Below are positions 29,935 to 39,314 of a DNA stretch of 64,000 nt, in pieces. Below the pieces are notes generated by a model. The model was not told the DNA's origin and searched no databases. It worked only from the letters and a program-made list of their open reading frames with translations. The stretch spans positions 1,116,001 to 1,180,000 of the forward strand of contig OZ244857.1 of the NCBI GenBank assembly GCA_965220935.1. Reading direction: 5' to 3'. Position 1 is the first letter of the stretch. Every line of letters begins with the position of its first letter. A program made the position numbers and the translations under genes. The stretch is from Bin80 sp965220935 (GTDB taxonomy: Bacteria > Bacteroidota > Rhodothermia > Rhodothermales > Bin80).

Positions 29935-30205
29935 ACAACCTATACGATAACTCGTCATGGAGAAAGAGTCCAAAGCAACGATGGAGAGCCCAAGTCCATC
30001 CTTTTCGGTAGCGATTATCGCGAGCCCGAGTTTCAAGATCTTGGCAGCTCCGACGTATTCAAATATTGAGCATTATGGCTTTTGCCTAGCATGCGGACAC
30101 CAGATTGATAGACCGTCGACATTGCTATAAGACTCTTTCTCCATGACGAGTTGTCTATATTTATAACAAAATGTAACCCGAAACTAATACATACCAACCC
30201 CCGAA
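29935..30205 (+). ncRNA. candidate guide (bridge/seek) RNA region of the IS1111-like element
   Basis: A 270-base non-coding stretch between the transposase stop and the right inverted repeat. It contains a perfect 22-bp inverted repeat, 29949-29970 with 30131-30152, enclosing 160 bases. By analogy with IS1111-type elements, this is where the guide RNA is encoded. No recognition loops were matched to flanking DNA, so the RNA is an inference. A small nested inverted-repeat element is an alternative explanation. Confidence 0.4.
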
Positions 30206-30326
30206 AGGGAACCTTCCTTTCTACACCAGGATGATCGGCATCTCAAGAAGATTCACCATATGGCAAAGACAGATTTAACTCTAATCACTCATGGAAAACA
30301 TCAGAATGGTCTACCATTTTCTGTGA

Positions 30327-31685
30327 TCAACTGATTTCAAACTCTTGATATTTCTGTGCAATCTTGAGTGCCATTTCTAAGGATTGACTCACATTGAGTC
30401 GTGGATCCACGGTTGAATGATAGCGCTGATTGAGGTCTTGTTCCTCCACACCACTTGCCCCTCCCACACATTCGGTAACGTCTTCACCCGTCAGTTCAAA
30501 ATGAACGCCACCCAGTATTGTATTCATTCGTGCGTGGATGTCAATGACGGATTCCAATTCTGCTAGAATATTCTCAAACTTTCGCGTCTTGATCCCTCCT
30601 GACGCAGTTTCAGTATTGCCGTGCATTGGATCACAACACCATAATACATTGAGTCCAGATTTCTGAATTACATCTATCATTCTAGGTAGAGAATCTTCAA
30701 CTCTGTTGGCCCCCATTCGAGAAATGATCATCAATCGTCCTAGATCATTGAGAGGGTTTAAATGACGAACTAAGCGAAGTAGATCACCAGGCATCATATC
30801 ATGACCAATTTTAATCCCGATAGGATTGCGGATTCCACGCATATACTCAACATGGGCGCTGTTGTCAAACAGTGTTCTCTTGCCAATCCATGGAAGATGG
30901 GTTGATAGGTTATAGATGGCCTTTGCATGTGTCACTTCTCTGGTAAATACCTCTTCATAAGGTAAATGCAGTGCTTCATGGCTGGTAAAGAATGTTACCC
31001 TACCTAATCCCCCAATAGGATGATCCGAAACAGTCTTTGCGAAGTCCAGGGCTCTGTGAATCTTTCGGATGATCATATGATACCTCTCAATATAAGGCGC
31101 TTCCTGTGCAAAGCTCAGGTTCCAGTTATCGGCATTATGAAGATCCGCAAAGCCTGCATCTGCCAATGCGCGCACGAGATTTAACTGAATCGCAGAACAG
31201 TAGTACGCTTGCATGAGGCGATCAGGATCAGGAGTGCGTGCCTCTTGTGTAAATTGGGATGCGTTGATATTATCTCCGCGATAGGACGGTAGTGATAGAC
31301 CATTGCGGGTTTCGGTGGAATCGCTACGAGGTTTTGCATATTGTCCAGCAAAGCGTCCTATGCGGATGACGGGCATTTTAAGACCGTAGATTAAAATTAC
31401 ACTCATCTGGAGCAGAATTTTCAACCGATTCTTAATGAATTCTACTCTGCAATCTTTAAAACTCTCAGCACAATCGCCTCCTTGAAGCACGAATCTTTTC
31501 CCTGCGGCAGCTTCTGCAAGCTGTTTACGGAGTCCCTCAATCTCCCAGGAAGTGACGAGGGGAGGCTGTTTTCTCAGTTCATTGAGAACGGATGAGAGAT
31601 GCGCCTGATCAAGATATTCTACTTGCTGGATGGCTTGTTTCTGATGCCAAGATTGAGGGGACCAATCTTTGATTACGCTTTTCAT
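30327..31685 (-). CDS. 3-deoxy-7-phosphoheptulonate synthase, class II (DAHP synthase)
   Basis: First committed step of the shikimate pathway: phosphoenolpyruvate + erythrose-4-phosphate gives DAHP. The protein is of the plant/mycobacterial class II type, with WSPQSWHQKQAIQQVEY at the start, the FVLQGGDCAESF metal-site motif, PVIRIGRFAGQYAKPRS, WIGKRTLFDNSAHVEYMRGI, WCCDPMHGNT and HFELTGEDVTECVGG. At 452 aa it is full length. The frame opens at a TTG (31688), but the adjacent ATG at 31685 is preferred. It is a monocistronic minus-strand gene just right of the IS110-type element. No fused chorismate mutase is present. Confidence 0.96.
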   Translation of the reverse strand: MKSVIKDWSPQSWHQKQAIQQVEYLDQAHLSSVLNELRKQPPLVTSWEIEGLRKQLAEAAAGKRFVLQGGDCAESFKDCRVEFIKNRLKILLQMSVILIYGLKMPVIRIGRFAGQYAKPRSDSTETRNGLSLPSYRGDNINASQFTQEARTPDPDRLMQAYYCSAIQLNLVRALADAGFADLHNADNWNLSFAQEAPYIERYHMIIRKIHRALDFAKTVSDHPIGGLGRVTFFTSHEALHLPYEEVFTREVTHAKAIYNLSTHLPWIGKRTLFDNSAHVEYMRGIRNPIGIKIGHDMMPGDLLRLVRHLNPLNDLGRLMIISRMGANRVEDSLPRMIDVIQKSGLNVLWCCDPMHGNTETASGGIKTRKFENILAELESVIDIHARMNTILGGVHFELTGEDVTECVGGASGVEEQDLNQRYHSTVDPRLNVSQSLEMALKIAQKYQEFEIS

Positions 31686-31964
31686 CAATCTAATGACGAG
31701 GAAAATCTGTAGTTGAAAAGTGACGACAATTTAACGCGATAATCACCAAGGCGTTTAAACATGCACAATTGTTGATGAGTGATCAGGCCATTCACCATGT
31801 GTTAAACCTTTAGTTGAATCATTAAACGCGCTTGAAGACCTATCTGAGCAGTGCCTCTCAAAATGAATTTGCATATCGGAGTTGATCGTCTTCTAAGACC
31901 TATATTTTCAATGGCGACATCTTGTAGTTCACTTGAACATGTATTACTGAATCACAGCAATCAA

Positions 31965-32321
31965 CTAATGGGTTACTCGGGCCGTCCTATGTCGGTTACG
32001 CATCCTTTCACGTTGATCACGAATCTGTCGCTCAACGGCTTCAAGTGTATCGGTGACAGCACAATAAATAGATTCATTCGTGCGAGATGCGGCTATATTT
32101 GTGGGTTTGCAGTAGACGACAAGGCGAGCTTTGTACTCTGCGCGTTTGTTAGCTCCACTAACACACTCCAATGCAACTGATACCCCTGAAATATCTTGAT
32201 GCCCTCTGGACAATTTATTGATACGATTCTCAATCATTGATTTCTCTCGATGAGACAGGGTTGCATTTTCTGTGTAGTATTCAATGTCAAAATCTGACGA
32301 AAGACTGCGTGTGGTAACCAT
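31965..32321 (-). CDS. ribosome hibernation/translation inhibitor factor (HPF/RaiA family)
   Basis: A 118-aa protein of the sigma-54 modulation/S30EA fold. It has a basic helix with SMIENRINKLSR, a middle strand GVSVALECV, a strand with EYKARLVVYCKPTNIAASR, and the second helix ESIYCAVTDTLEAVERQIRDQRERMR ending in a basic tail. These proteins bind the 30S A/P-site region and silence or dimerise ribosomes in stationary phase. The short length, without the long C-terminal dimerisation domain, makes it RaiA/short-HPF-like. It stands alone, convergent with nothing obvious. Confidence 0.75.
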   Translation of the reverse strand: MVTTRSLSSDFDIEYYTENATLSHREKSMIENRINKLSRGHQDISGVSVALECVSGANKRAEYKARLVVYCKPTNIAASRTNESIYCAVTDTLEAVERQIRDQRERMRNRHRTARVTH

Positions 32322-32680
32322 TTGATAGGAGATAGTTGATGATCATTAGAATATAATATAAATAATTACCTACTGCAAAATCAATAGTTTGTACTCACAT
32401 TTTCATCAATCAAATTAAGTCATTGATGAAGGACTGATCATGGTTAACAATCTGGAATCGTCATTACATACGCATAGAACATAAATGATATGTATCAAAC
32501 GCAGGATTATAATAGTTTCAGTTTAGGGCAATGAATCAGAATTCAGATAGCTAATTTTGTAGCTGAACCAGCACAATAGGGTAGAGGAGTGCTGACAAAT
32601 CAGAAAATCCAATATTCACATCCTAAAATCACTGGGCAATAACTTCATTCAGGTTATGCCTTTCAAGAAGATGATTATTC
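32322..32680. other. intergenic region, no gene seen
   Basis: About 360 AT-rich bases upstream of the hibernation-factor gene and left of the ISL3 element. It may hold the promoter of the hibernation-factor gene, but no motif is convincing. Confidence 0.45.
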
Positions 32681-32688
32681 AATTAAGA
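32681..32688. repeat. 8-bp target duplication of ISL3 element, left copy
   Basis: AATTAAGA, repeated exactly at 34074-34081. Eight-base duplications are the rule for ISL3. Confidence 0.85.
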
Positions 32689-34073
32689 GGGCCTCCCATT
32701 TTAAGAGTGGGTTGGCCGATTTTTGGTGCCTTCTGGATACAAATCAAGTCCACCAAGATAGAAGTAAATTGCATTCTTTAATCGTTCAGGATTTCTGAAT
32801 CCACGCGCACGGATTTTGATCATTTTGATGCGACTATTGATGCTTTCAGCCGGCCCATTACTCACATCTAGAACCACCGCATTGATCATGCCCCAAAGAT
32901 GACTTCTAATGGTTTTAGCCACTTTTTTCATCGGCTCCAGACGACTGCGTGAGAGCCACCCTAACCAACGGTTCCATGCTTTGAGCGCCCAAGTGCGATG
33001 TTTATACTTCCACAGCGTCTGGAACACTTCTTTCATCGCCCAAGCGCGTGCTGTTTTCAGTGCACTGTTTTTCAAGAGACTAAACCGCTTTTTTTGCTTG
33101 GCCGACATGCTGGCCCGATTCTTAAGCCAATCATACTTTGTCCCTACCAAATCCAGAATCCCCAGTTTCTTTAACGCACGATTCTCCTCTCTGCGAACCT
33201 CATCCACCCCAGCTCCAACATATTTAGAGATATGAAAATGGTCAAATGCAATCTTGCATCGGGTCTACGCATCCTTGTTGCAGTGATGTAGGCAGGCCAC
33301 ATATCCATACTCACACTTTCAATCCCTGCAATTTGCTCAGGTGAACAACTATCGTAGTACTCTAATAAACTCTCTATTGTTCGCCCCTCTGACACATGTA
33401 ACACCGTACCGATCCGATACAATCGTCACATAGTTGTGCCCCTTCTTGGACGCTGTCTCATCTACGCAAATATGAGGCACGATCTTCTCTGGCTTGCGCT
33501 CCAATCCACGCTTGATTCCACGATCCATAATATGAGCGATCATCGTCCAACTCACCCCTAAGCGTTTCGCGATCACTGAAATGCTGGTTGCATCATGCAA
33601 CCAATCCATCACACAGGCCTCAAAACTGGACGTGAATTGCACACGAGCATCGGCCCAAGGAACCGAAATCGTAGTCACGCCATGCTGTGGACACTGCACA
33701 CGCGGCACACTCGCGACCACCTCCGTACGATAATCACAGATATTAGTATGGCGCCATCGTCGCTCTCGGTGATCATACCCCGGACACGCCTTCCCACACT
33801 CTGGGCACCTTAACTCCGCATCCCCCGAAAGCGCTACATGGATCCTCGCCGCATAACGACTCGTCTCCTGCTCAATCTCGGTCACCTCCCACGGTGACGC
33901 AATACCAATCAAATGATTCACATCCGTTATTTTTAAAGCCATCTTTTTTTTTGATAAGTTGAACGATAGATAAACAAATCTAAACTACTATAAAAATCCT
34001 TACCGAACCTTATTCTTGTTACCCTCGTTTACCCATTTCTGAAAATATCACCCACTTAAAAAATGGGAGGCCC
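32689..34073 (-). mobile_element. ISL3-family insertion sequence, 1385 bp
   Basis: The ends are inverted repeats starting GGGCCTCCCATTTT, at 32689 and inverted at 34073; 20 of the first 23 bases match. A perfect 8-bp duplication flanks them. One minus-strand transposase fills the element. The insertion lies only 7 bases from the 3' end of the tRNA-Leu gene, leaving the tRNA intact. Confidence 0.9.
32701..33942 (-). pseudogene. ISL3-family transposase, broken by two frameshifts
   Basis: The N-terminal zinc-ribbon and helix-turn-helix part (33942 to about 33400) shows RCPECGKACPGYDHRERRWR, VQCPQHGV and VIAKRLGVSWTMIAHIMDRG, then the catalytic region IVPHICVDETASKKGHNYVTI. The middle piece, in a second frame, has VLHVSEGRTIESLLEYYD and SVSMDMWPAYITAT, where the second Asp sits. 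The last piece from about 33207 has VDEVRREENRALKK and GPAESINSRIKMIKIRARGF with the final Glu. Single missing bases near 33400 and 33258 explain the breaks. Total length would be about 413 aa. Confidence 0.88.
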
Positions 34074-34081
34074 AATTAAGA
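34074..34081. repeat. 8-bp target duplication of ISL3 element, right copy
   Basis: AATTAAGA, the exact partner of 32681-32688. Confidence 0.85.
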
Positions 34082-34088
34082 TAACCTG

Positions 34089-34173
34089 TACCCGGGGTGG
34101 GACTCGAACCCACACAGCTTTAAAGGCCAACGGATTTTGAGTCCGTCGCGTCTACCAATTCCGCCACCCGGGC
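34089..34173 (-). tRNA. tRNA-Leu (anticodon CAA)
   Basis: The minus strand folds as an 85-nt class II tRNA. The acceptor GCCCGGG pairs with CCCGGGT, ending in a G-U pair, with an A discriminator. The anticodon stem ACGGA/TCCGT encloses the loop CTCAAAA, giving CAA, which reads UUG. A long variable arm follows, then the T arm GTGGG-TTCGAGT-CCCAC. The 3' CCA is not encoded. It lies directly beside an ISL3 insertion, whose target duplication begins 7 bases beyond its 3' end. Confidence 0.95.
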
Positions 34174-34215
34174 ATACAACATTCTACTGTCTAAATGCTA
34201 ATATGGATCCTCAAG

Positions 34216-35580
34216 TCAACCCAAGTAGGCATGAAATCGGATAATTGATTCAATTCCCTGAGCAAATCTATCTAAACCAAAATGCTCATTTGGTGAGTGA
34301 ATGGCATCAGAATCCAACCCAAATCCCATCAGAATGCTGTCTAAGCCAAGAAGCTGACGAAAGTCCGCAACAACTGGAATGCTTCCACCGATACGCGTAA
34401 AAAACGGTGGGCGATCATAGACATCATTAAGAGCCTTGGACGCTGCGGCCATCGCAGGGCTTTCAGTATCTATCAACACTGGCTTAGCTCCATGAAGAAT
34501 TTTCAAGTCCATGTGCATGGATGATGGTACTCGGGACTCCAGCCATGACTTGGTTAATTTTGCAATCTCATCGGGGTCTTGATCCGGGACTAATCGCATA
34601 GAAATTTTAGCACTTGCCTTAGAGGGAAGGACGGTCTTAGCACCATCACCGCAATAGCCGCCCCAGATACCATTGCAATCAAGTGTAGGACGAGATGTAG
34701 AAGATTCCAAGACAGTGTACCCAGATTCGGTAACAGGCACATTAACTCCAACCTCCTGAATCCAGATCTCAGATTCAAATGGTAAATTGGCCATGGCTTG
34801 ACGCTCTTGATTAGAAAGTGGGCGCACATGATCGTAAAACCCATCAATTGAGATACGATGATCTGAGTCATGCATCTGCCCAATCAGATCTGCCAAAACA
34901 TTGATTGGGTTATGAACTGCTCCTCCATAGGTTCCCGAATGTAGGTCGCGATCAGGGCCAGTGAGCGTAAGCTCAATGTATGTCATTCCCCGTAATCCGT
35001 ATGTGATTGACGGAATTCCTGGTGCGAATAAACTTGAATCCGAAATGACGACAACGTCAGCAGCTAACCTATCTTGATGTTGCTTGATAAATTCTGGCAG
35101 GCTTGTCGATCCAGATTCTTCTTCCCCTTCAAGAATGAATTTTATATTTATCGGTGGCGCTCCTCTAGTCCGCATCCAGCACTCTAATGCCTTTAAGTGC
35201 ATAAACAATTGCCCTTTATCATCACAGGATCCACGCGCATAGAGGATTCCATCATTAATGGTGGGTTCAAATGGAGGAGAGATCCATAGATCAAGCGGAT
35301 CAGCCGGCTGGACATCATAATGACCATAGACTAGAATCGTAGGACGCACAGAATCCACCTCGATGCTTCCAATAACGATAGGGTGTCCATCTGTTTGAAC
35401 GGCCGTTGAGTTATCAATTCCCAAATATTTCATATGGTCAACTAACCAGCCGGCAGCACAATTGACATGACTAGAGTAGGCAGGATCGGTACTGATAGAC
35501 GGAATTTTAAGTAATTCTATCAATTCACCGACAAAACGCTCTTGATGCGTCTCATAGTAATTCAGGGCCTGAGTAATCAT
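34216..35580 (-). CDS. M20-family dipeptidase/metallopeptidase
   Basis: A 454-aa di-zinc hydrolase of the M20/ArgE-DapE-CNDP group that removes residues from dipeptides or small peptides in the cytoplasm. The metal and catalytic motifs are in order: VYGHYDVQP (His ligand and adjacent Asp), RGSCDDKGQ (bridging Asp), EGEEESGS (general base Glu and metal Glu), VVISDSS, and near the C-terminus DAIHSPNEHFGLDRF (last His). A dimerisation lid domain lies between, with RDLHSGTYGGAVHNP carrying the conserved His. No signal peptide is seen. It is followed on the same strand by lipoprotein genes upstream. Confidence 0.92.
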   Translation of the reverse strand: MITQALNYYETHQERFVGELIELLKIPSISTDPAYSSHVNCAAGWLVDHMKYLGIDNSTAVQTDGHPIVIGSIEVDSVRPTILVYGHYDVQPADPLDLWISPPFEPTINDGILYARGSCDDKGQLFMHLKALECWMRTRGAPPINIKFILEGEEESGSTSLPEFIKQHQDRLAADVVVISDSSLFAPGIPSITYGLRGMTYIELTLTGPDRDLHSGTYGGAVHNPINVLADLIGQMHDSDHRISIDGFYDHVRPLSNQERQAMANLPFESEIWIQEVGVNVPVTESGYTVLESSTSRPTLDCNGIWGGYCGDGAKTVLPSKASAKISMRLVPDQDPDEIAKLTKSWLESRVPSSMHMDLKILHGAKPVLIDTESPAMAAASKALNDVYDRPPFFTRIGGSIPVVADFRQLLGLDSILMGFGLDSDAIHSPNEHFGLDRFAQGIESIIRFHAYLG

Positions 35581-35589
35581 AGAATATAA

Positions 35590-36129
35590 TTATAGTTCGC
35601 TTTCATCACGCCATCGAATCAGTCTCCACGCAAAAGTTGAATCCGCACGGGCAAGTAAAAAATTGACGTTTCCATCCCCGCGAAATACCTCACCATTGTC
35701 GAGGCCAACAGACAAATTAAACCCCCTTACTGCGATGGCGCGCGTTCCTTGATCATACACCTGTCTGGAAATAATTTGATTCCACTGCAGTTGCACCTCA
35801 ATCGTACTCTCAAACAGTCGGCGGGTTGTTTCCAGCTCCTGTCCAAATCCCCACTCCCGCTCAATACCCGTATCAAAATCGTTGTAGATAAATACAAAAG
35901 ATGAGTCAATCAACAATTCATATAAGGAAATATCACGGAGTTCATAGGCATTCCGAAAATTTGTAAAATATCCATCAATAGTTTTTGGATCTCCTAATAA
36001 ATCCCTAAACGGATCCCCTTCCCCGATTGCGGGTGCAAAAGGGTTGCATGCAGGCGTTATACAGATAATGGCTGTCAGAATAATACCGATATGTATGGAT
36101 ATCTCACCACCGCTCAGATAGGCTAACAT
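35590..36129 (-). CDS. small lipoprotein, NTF2/SnoaL-like in outline
   Basis: Starting at ATG 36129, directly after the stop of the preceding gene, the protein is 179 aa. The open frame runs 22 codons further upstream, but that part lies inside the neighbour. A hydrophobic N-terminus ends in ITPAC, with the lipid Cys at residue 28. The mature part (TIDGYFTNFRNAYELRDISLY, then strands ending FAWRLIRWRDE) resembles the cone-shaped NTF2 layout. It shares this general plan with the next gene upstream, so the two may be ancient duplicates. Function unknown. Confidence 0.6.
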   Translation of the reverse strand: MLAYLSGGEISIHIGIILTAIICITPACNPFAPAIGEGDPFRDLLGDPKTIDGYFTNFRNAYELRDISLYELLIDSSFVFIYNDFDTGIEREWGFGQELETTRRLFESTIEVQLQWNQIISRQVYDQGTRAIAVRGFNLSVGLDNGEVFRGDGNVNFLLARADSTFAWRLIRWRDESEL

Positions 36130-36133
36130 GAAA

Positions 36134-36694
36134 TTAACTTGCAAATTCGGCCTTGAGATCACTCCATGAATCCTCCGATCCGATGCTCTGATCATTCCAC
36201 ATCGTCAGTGCCCATAATCCATTTGATTCTTGGATAATCAACCATGCGAGGCGACCTTGTAATGTGTCTGCGACCTGTTGACTTCCATGAGAGATAATGA
36301 GTATATAACTTGCATCCAATATATATTCAGATTCACCAAGCTCGGTTGTCATATTTTCTAGGCGAAGCCCATTGCCTGTACTCCCCTTGGATGCCTCAGC
36401 CAACGTCACAAAGAATCCATTCTCTCTGGCGCGATCCCAGTTAATCCATTGATCAGGGTCGCGAGCATACGCATCAGAGGAAGGAACAAACTCAAAATTT
36501 TCATGAAGCGAGCGCCTATAATTTGAAGTGTTCAGCTCCGTAATTGCTGCCCGTAAATTCTCAATTACAATGTCGGGAGCAACGGGCTGTTGCCATGTCC
36601 CGGCCTCTCCTTCGGGGTCTTCAGGAGTACGAGCGCCAAATAGATCACATGCCCCAAAAACAAGTAAGTAGCCGATCCATGCCCAGCGAGTCAT
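36134..36694 (-). CDS. small lipoprotein, NTF2/SnoaL-like in outline
   Basis: A 186-aa protein with a short signal and lipobox LVFGAC, lipid Cys at residue 16. The mature part has a helix (PDIVIENLRAAITELNTSNY), EFVPSSDAYARDPDQW, then strands ending in LAWLIIQESNGLWALTMWND. The layout parallels the neighbouring lipoprotein (helix, F-F-F loop region, final W-R/W-x-x-W-x-D strand). The gene starts 4 bases after ispH and ends 5 bases before the next start, so ispH and the two lipoproteins look like one operon. Function unknown. Confidence 0.62.
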   Translation of the reverse strand: MTRWAWIGYLLVFGACDLFGARTPEDPEGEAGTWQQPVAPDIVIENLRAAITELNTSNYRRSLHENFEFVPSSDAYARDPDQWINWDRARENGFFVTLAEASKGSTGNGLRLENMTTELGESEYILDASYILIISHGSQQVADTLQGRLAWLIIQESNGLWALTMWNDQSIGSEDSWSDLKAEFAS

Positions 36695-36697
36695 TGA

Positions 36698-37933
36698 TCA
36701 TTCCGCGACAATGTCCTCTGGTTGATAAGGTGCGAGGGCTTCTTCAAAGGTCGCAACTCCATCAAAAAATGCAACGACCTTTCGAATGACATCATCAACT
36801 AGCATGTCTGGGCAGGAAGCGCCAGATGTGATGGCAACGGAAGCTGGCCGACAGGTCGGAAGCCAATTCAAGGTAGTCCGCACTTGCATGGCTGGATAAT
36901 CATAATGATGAATTCGATGTCGGTCCTCAATCTCCTCAGCACCTCTTATGAAATAAGTGGGAATAACCGAATTATACAGAGACACAATCTGGCTAGTGTT
37001 TGAAGAGTTATAGCCTCCAACAACTAACGCTATATCCAGTTGCTGTTCTAACATTGCGCGCGCGGCTTCCTGATTTTCATGCGTCGCATAACATAGGGTA
37101 TCACTGGTATCAACGAAATGTCCTTCTTCTCCGTAACGCTCTACCGTAGCCATGCGTAAAATATCCGTCACTTCTTGGGTTTCGGTGACCAGCATAGTCG
37201 TCTGATTCACGACTCCAATACGCGCTAAATCTTTGTCTGGGTCAAATCCTTCACTGTAGCAATCTGCAAAGCGCTCGTAGAAATAGTCACGATCTTTTTC
37301 GCCGCGAATGACTTGCGCCAAATCTTCTGCATCATTTGCATCACGGATGACAAGCACTGGAGCATGTTCGTTCGCATGAGAAAAGGATGCCCGGGATTCT
37401 TCATGCAATCGCTTTCCATGAATAATAACTGTATAGCCATCCTCTCCGATCTTTTCGCTTCGGCGCCAAACTTTTTTTACAAATGGACAGGTGGTATCAT
37501 AGGTGCGAACATCAACACCGAGCTGTTTGAGCTCCTCTTTGATTTCCAGGGTCGTTCCAAATGCTGGAATGACTACAATATCATCGGGTGTTAATGCTTT
37601 AAAGTCAATCAGCTGATCGCCCATACTTGAGCGTAAAAATTGCATTCCTCTGCGGCGTAAATCGTTGTTTACCTGAGGATTATGGATCATTTCCGAGAGC
37701 ATATATAAGCGTCTGTCGGGGTGATCAGAAATAGCGCGATAAGCGATTTCTACGGCATTTTCAACACCGAAACAAAAGCCAAAATTCCGAGCGATCCATA
37801 CATGTACTGGCCCAAAATCCAATAGCGAGGGCGTGAGATCTTTTTTACGAGGATCTGCTGCCATTCGCGCCGTTTTAAGTGTTGAGATAATTGGACTACG
37901 ATAAAATTGGGGAATATCAAAACTTCGAGGCAT
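36698..37933 (-). CDS. ispH: 4-hydroxy-3-methylbut-2-enyl diphosphate reductase
   Basis: Last enzyme of the methylerythritol phosphate isoprenoid pathway; a [4Fe-4S] protein that reduces HMBPP to IPP and DMAPP. The three cluster cysteines are present: Cys54 in GFCFGVENAV, one in YDTTCPFVKKVW, and one in TSGASCPDMLVDDVI. IIHGKRLHEESRA and the NQTTMLVTET motif also match. At 411 aa it is about 90 residues longer than the E. coli type, like the long forms known from cyanobacteria and some Bacteroidota relatives. Two lipoprotein genes follow closely. Confidence 0.95.
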   Translation of the reverse strand: MPRSFDIPQFYRSPIISTLKTARMAADPRKKDLTPSLLDFGPVHVWIARNFGFCFGVENAVEIAYRAISDHPDRRLYMLSEMIHNPQVNNDLRRRGMQFLRSSMGDQLIDFKALTPDDIVVIPAFGTTLEIKEELKQLGVDVRTYDTTCPFVKKVWRRSEKIGEDGYTVIIHGKRLHEESRASFSHANEHAPVLVIRDANDAEDLAQVIRGEKDRDYFYERFADCYSEGFDPDKDLARIGVVNQTTMLVTETQEVTDILRMATVERYGEEGHFVDTSDTLCYATHENQEAARAMLEQQLDIALVVGGYNSSNTSQIVSLYNSVIPTYFIRGAEEIEDRHRIHHYDYPAMQVRTTLNWLPTCRPASVAITSGASCPDMLVDDVIRKVVAFFDGVATFEEALAPYQPEDIVAE

Positions 37934-39314
37934 TCAACAGTAAATAAATGATAAATAAATGATCAGTTTTTCTTACTTCTATATATTATATGGCACTAAA
38001 GTTAACATTTACTATGATCATACATAATTCTTAGCCAATGGGTTGCACTCAAGAGTAAAGTTCATGTATCTATACACAACAATCACGCGACACCACGATC
38101 ATTCAAGGGTAGAGACCTAATTGAGTCAAATTCTCTTAAATGTACGAAACGATATATGAATCTCAAAGCCCAGCATAGCCTCTTGGAGGTAAAATCTAAG
38201 CCACATATTGATGGTGGTATAGACCGCGGAAATTAATGCGACATCTTATTGATGAACCTATTGTATCATAACAAAGTGCACTCAAATATAATAGATTCTG
38301 CTAGGACTATCTCAGGGTGTCAATAAATGCTGACACGCCGAAAACCGAGCAAAAGGGACCTGAAAAGTAAATAATTGACCAGATTTATTCAAAAGAATGA
38401 TTAATGTATAAGAAATCCACATGGTGTGGATCAACCCAGTCTTTTCCCCGAACTTTACCATGTGGTGCACACTCAACTCCTAATCCCTAAATTTCATTAC
38501 TCGTGGATATTTTATCTCTCATGATTGATTTGATTACCCTGCAGGACTTGCGGGAGCCAGTGGTTTTTTATAGCGTGTGATCTGCGAAATTCGAAAAGGG
38601 CTCGTCATACAGATCTGCGTGAGCTGAGAATAGGGATCACAGCTCAAATTTGGAAATTGTATAACGTTTGGCTGTGCTTGAGGAAAAATCTCGCCACCAA
38701 AGCCATGCCTCAGTGTGAGAAAGCCCTACACGGAGCGTAGCAAAGGATGGAGGATTGCCCCACCGAAGAGATTATCTGGCAGGATAGATCTTCCGTAGAT
38801 ATGAGCGATGCAGACGGCGAGCACTGTAAGCATTGTTGGAAGGCTGGTAGATTATAATCGTTGAGAAGTAGGCTGGATTACTCGCGGTGACTAAGCTTCG
38901 TATGGTGTTAACCTAATCCAAATTTAGAGGTGAATGGAGCGTACAGGTAAGCGGATAAGGACGCAAGAGATGCTATTGATCCCATTTTTGTGTTTGAGAA
39001 GGTCCATAAATTTATGCTTGCCAACGTTCTTGTCATCGCTTAATTTCATCCAAATGAATCTCTCATACGCATGGACAATTAATTATTAGGTTACATGATG
39101 AATTGATTGAAACCAAGAGGGGGTGTTATTGTTGAAAATATGCTCCTTTTTGTTTCATTGCTGGTTGCTCGGCAGGTGAATCGTCCAGTGTATCAGAAGC
39201 CTCACCATGCTTTTCAGGGTCACATTAGAAAAGGTCATACATACTACATTTTACTATTGCGTTATGGAACAGGTTTATCACAGCGGGTTACAACCCATTT
39301 TTGTTGATTAAATT
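37934..39314. other. long gene-free region
   Basis: Nearly 1.4 kb between ispH and the aldo/keto reductase gene. The first part is AT-rich and may hold the ispH promoter. Between about 38550 and 39000 it is purine-rich and G-rich with small hairpins, for example TGAGCT...AGCTCA near 38620-38650. I tested it by eye against RNase P RNA, tmRNA and group I/II introns and found no match. Open frames are short and not family-like. Confidence 0.45.

Larger units (their letters stand above)
28779..30223 (+). mobile_element. IS110-family element, IS1111-like, with 18-bp inverted repeats
   Basis: TAGAAAGGAAGGTTCCCT at 28779-28796 returns as its exact complement at 30206-30223. Inverted repeats near the ends are found in the IS1111 subgroup and are absent from classical IS110. 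Between them lie a frameshifted IS110-type transposase and a 270-base non-coding 3' segment. In IS1111-like elements that segment encodes the guide (bridge/seek) RNA. The exact outer ends are not resolved, because these elements make no target duplication. Confidence 0.78.

Noticed and set aside
38600..39000. Possible RNase P RNA, tmRNA or group II intron in the purine-rich gap
   Set aside because: A GAGGAAA-like string is present, but the conserved cores of these RNAs are not.
39107..39307. 66-codon frame upstream of the aldo/keto reductase
   Set aside because: No recognisable motif or ribosome site, and the composition is not coding-like.
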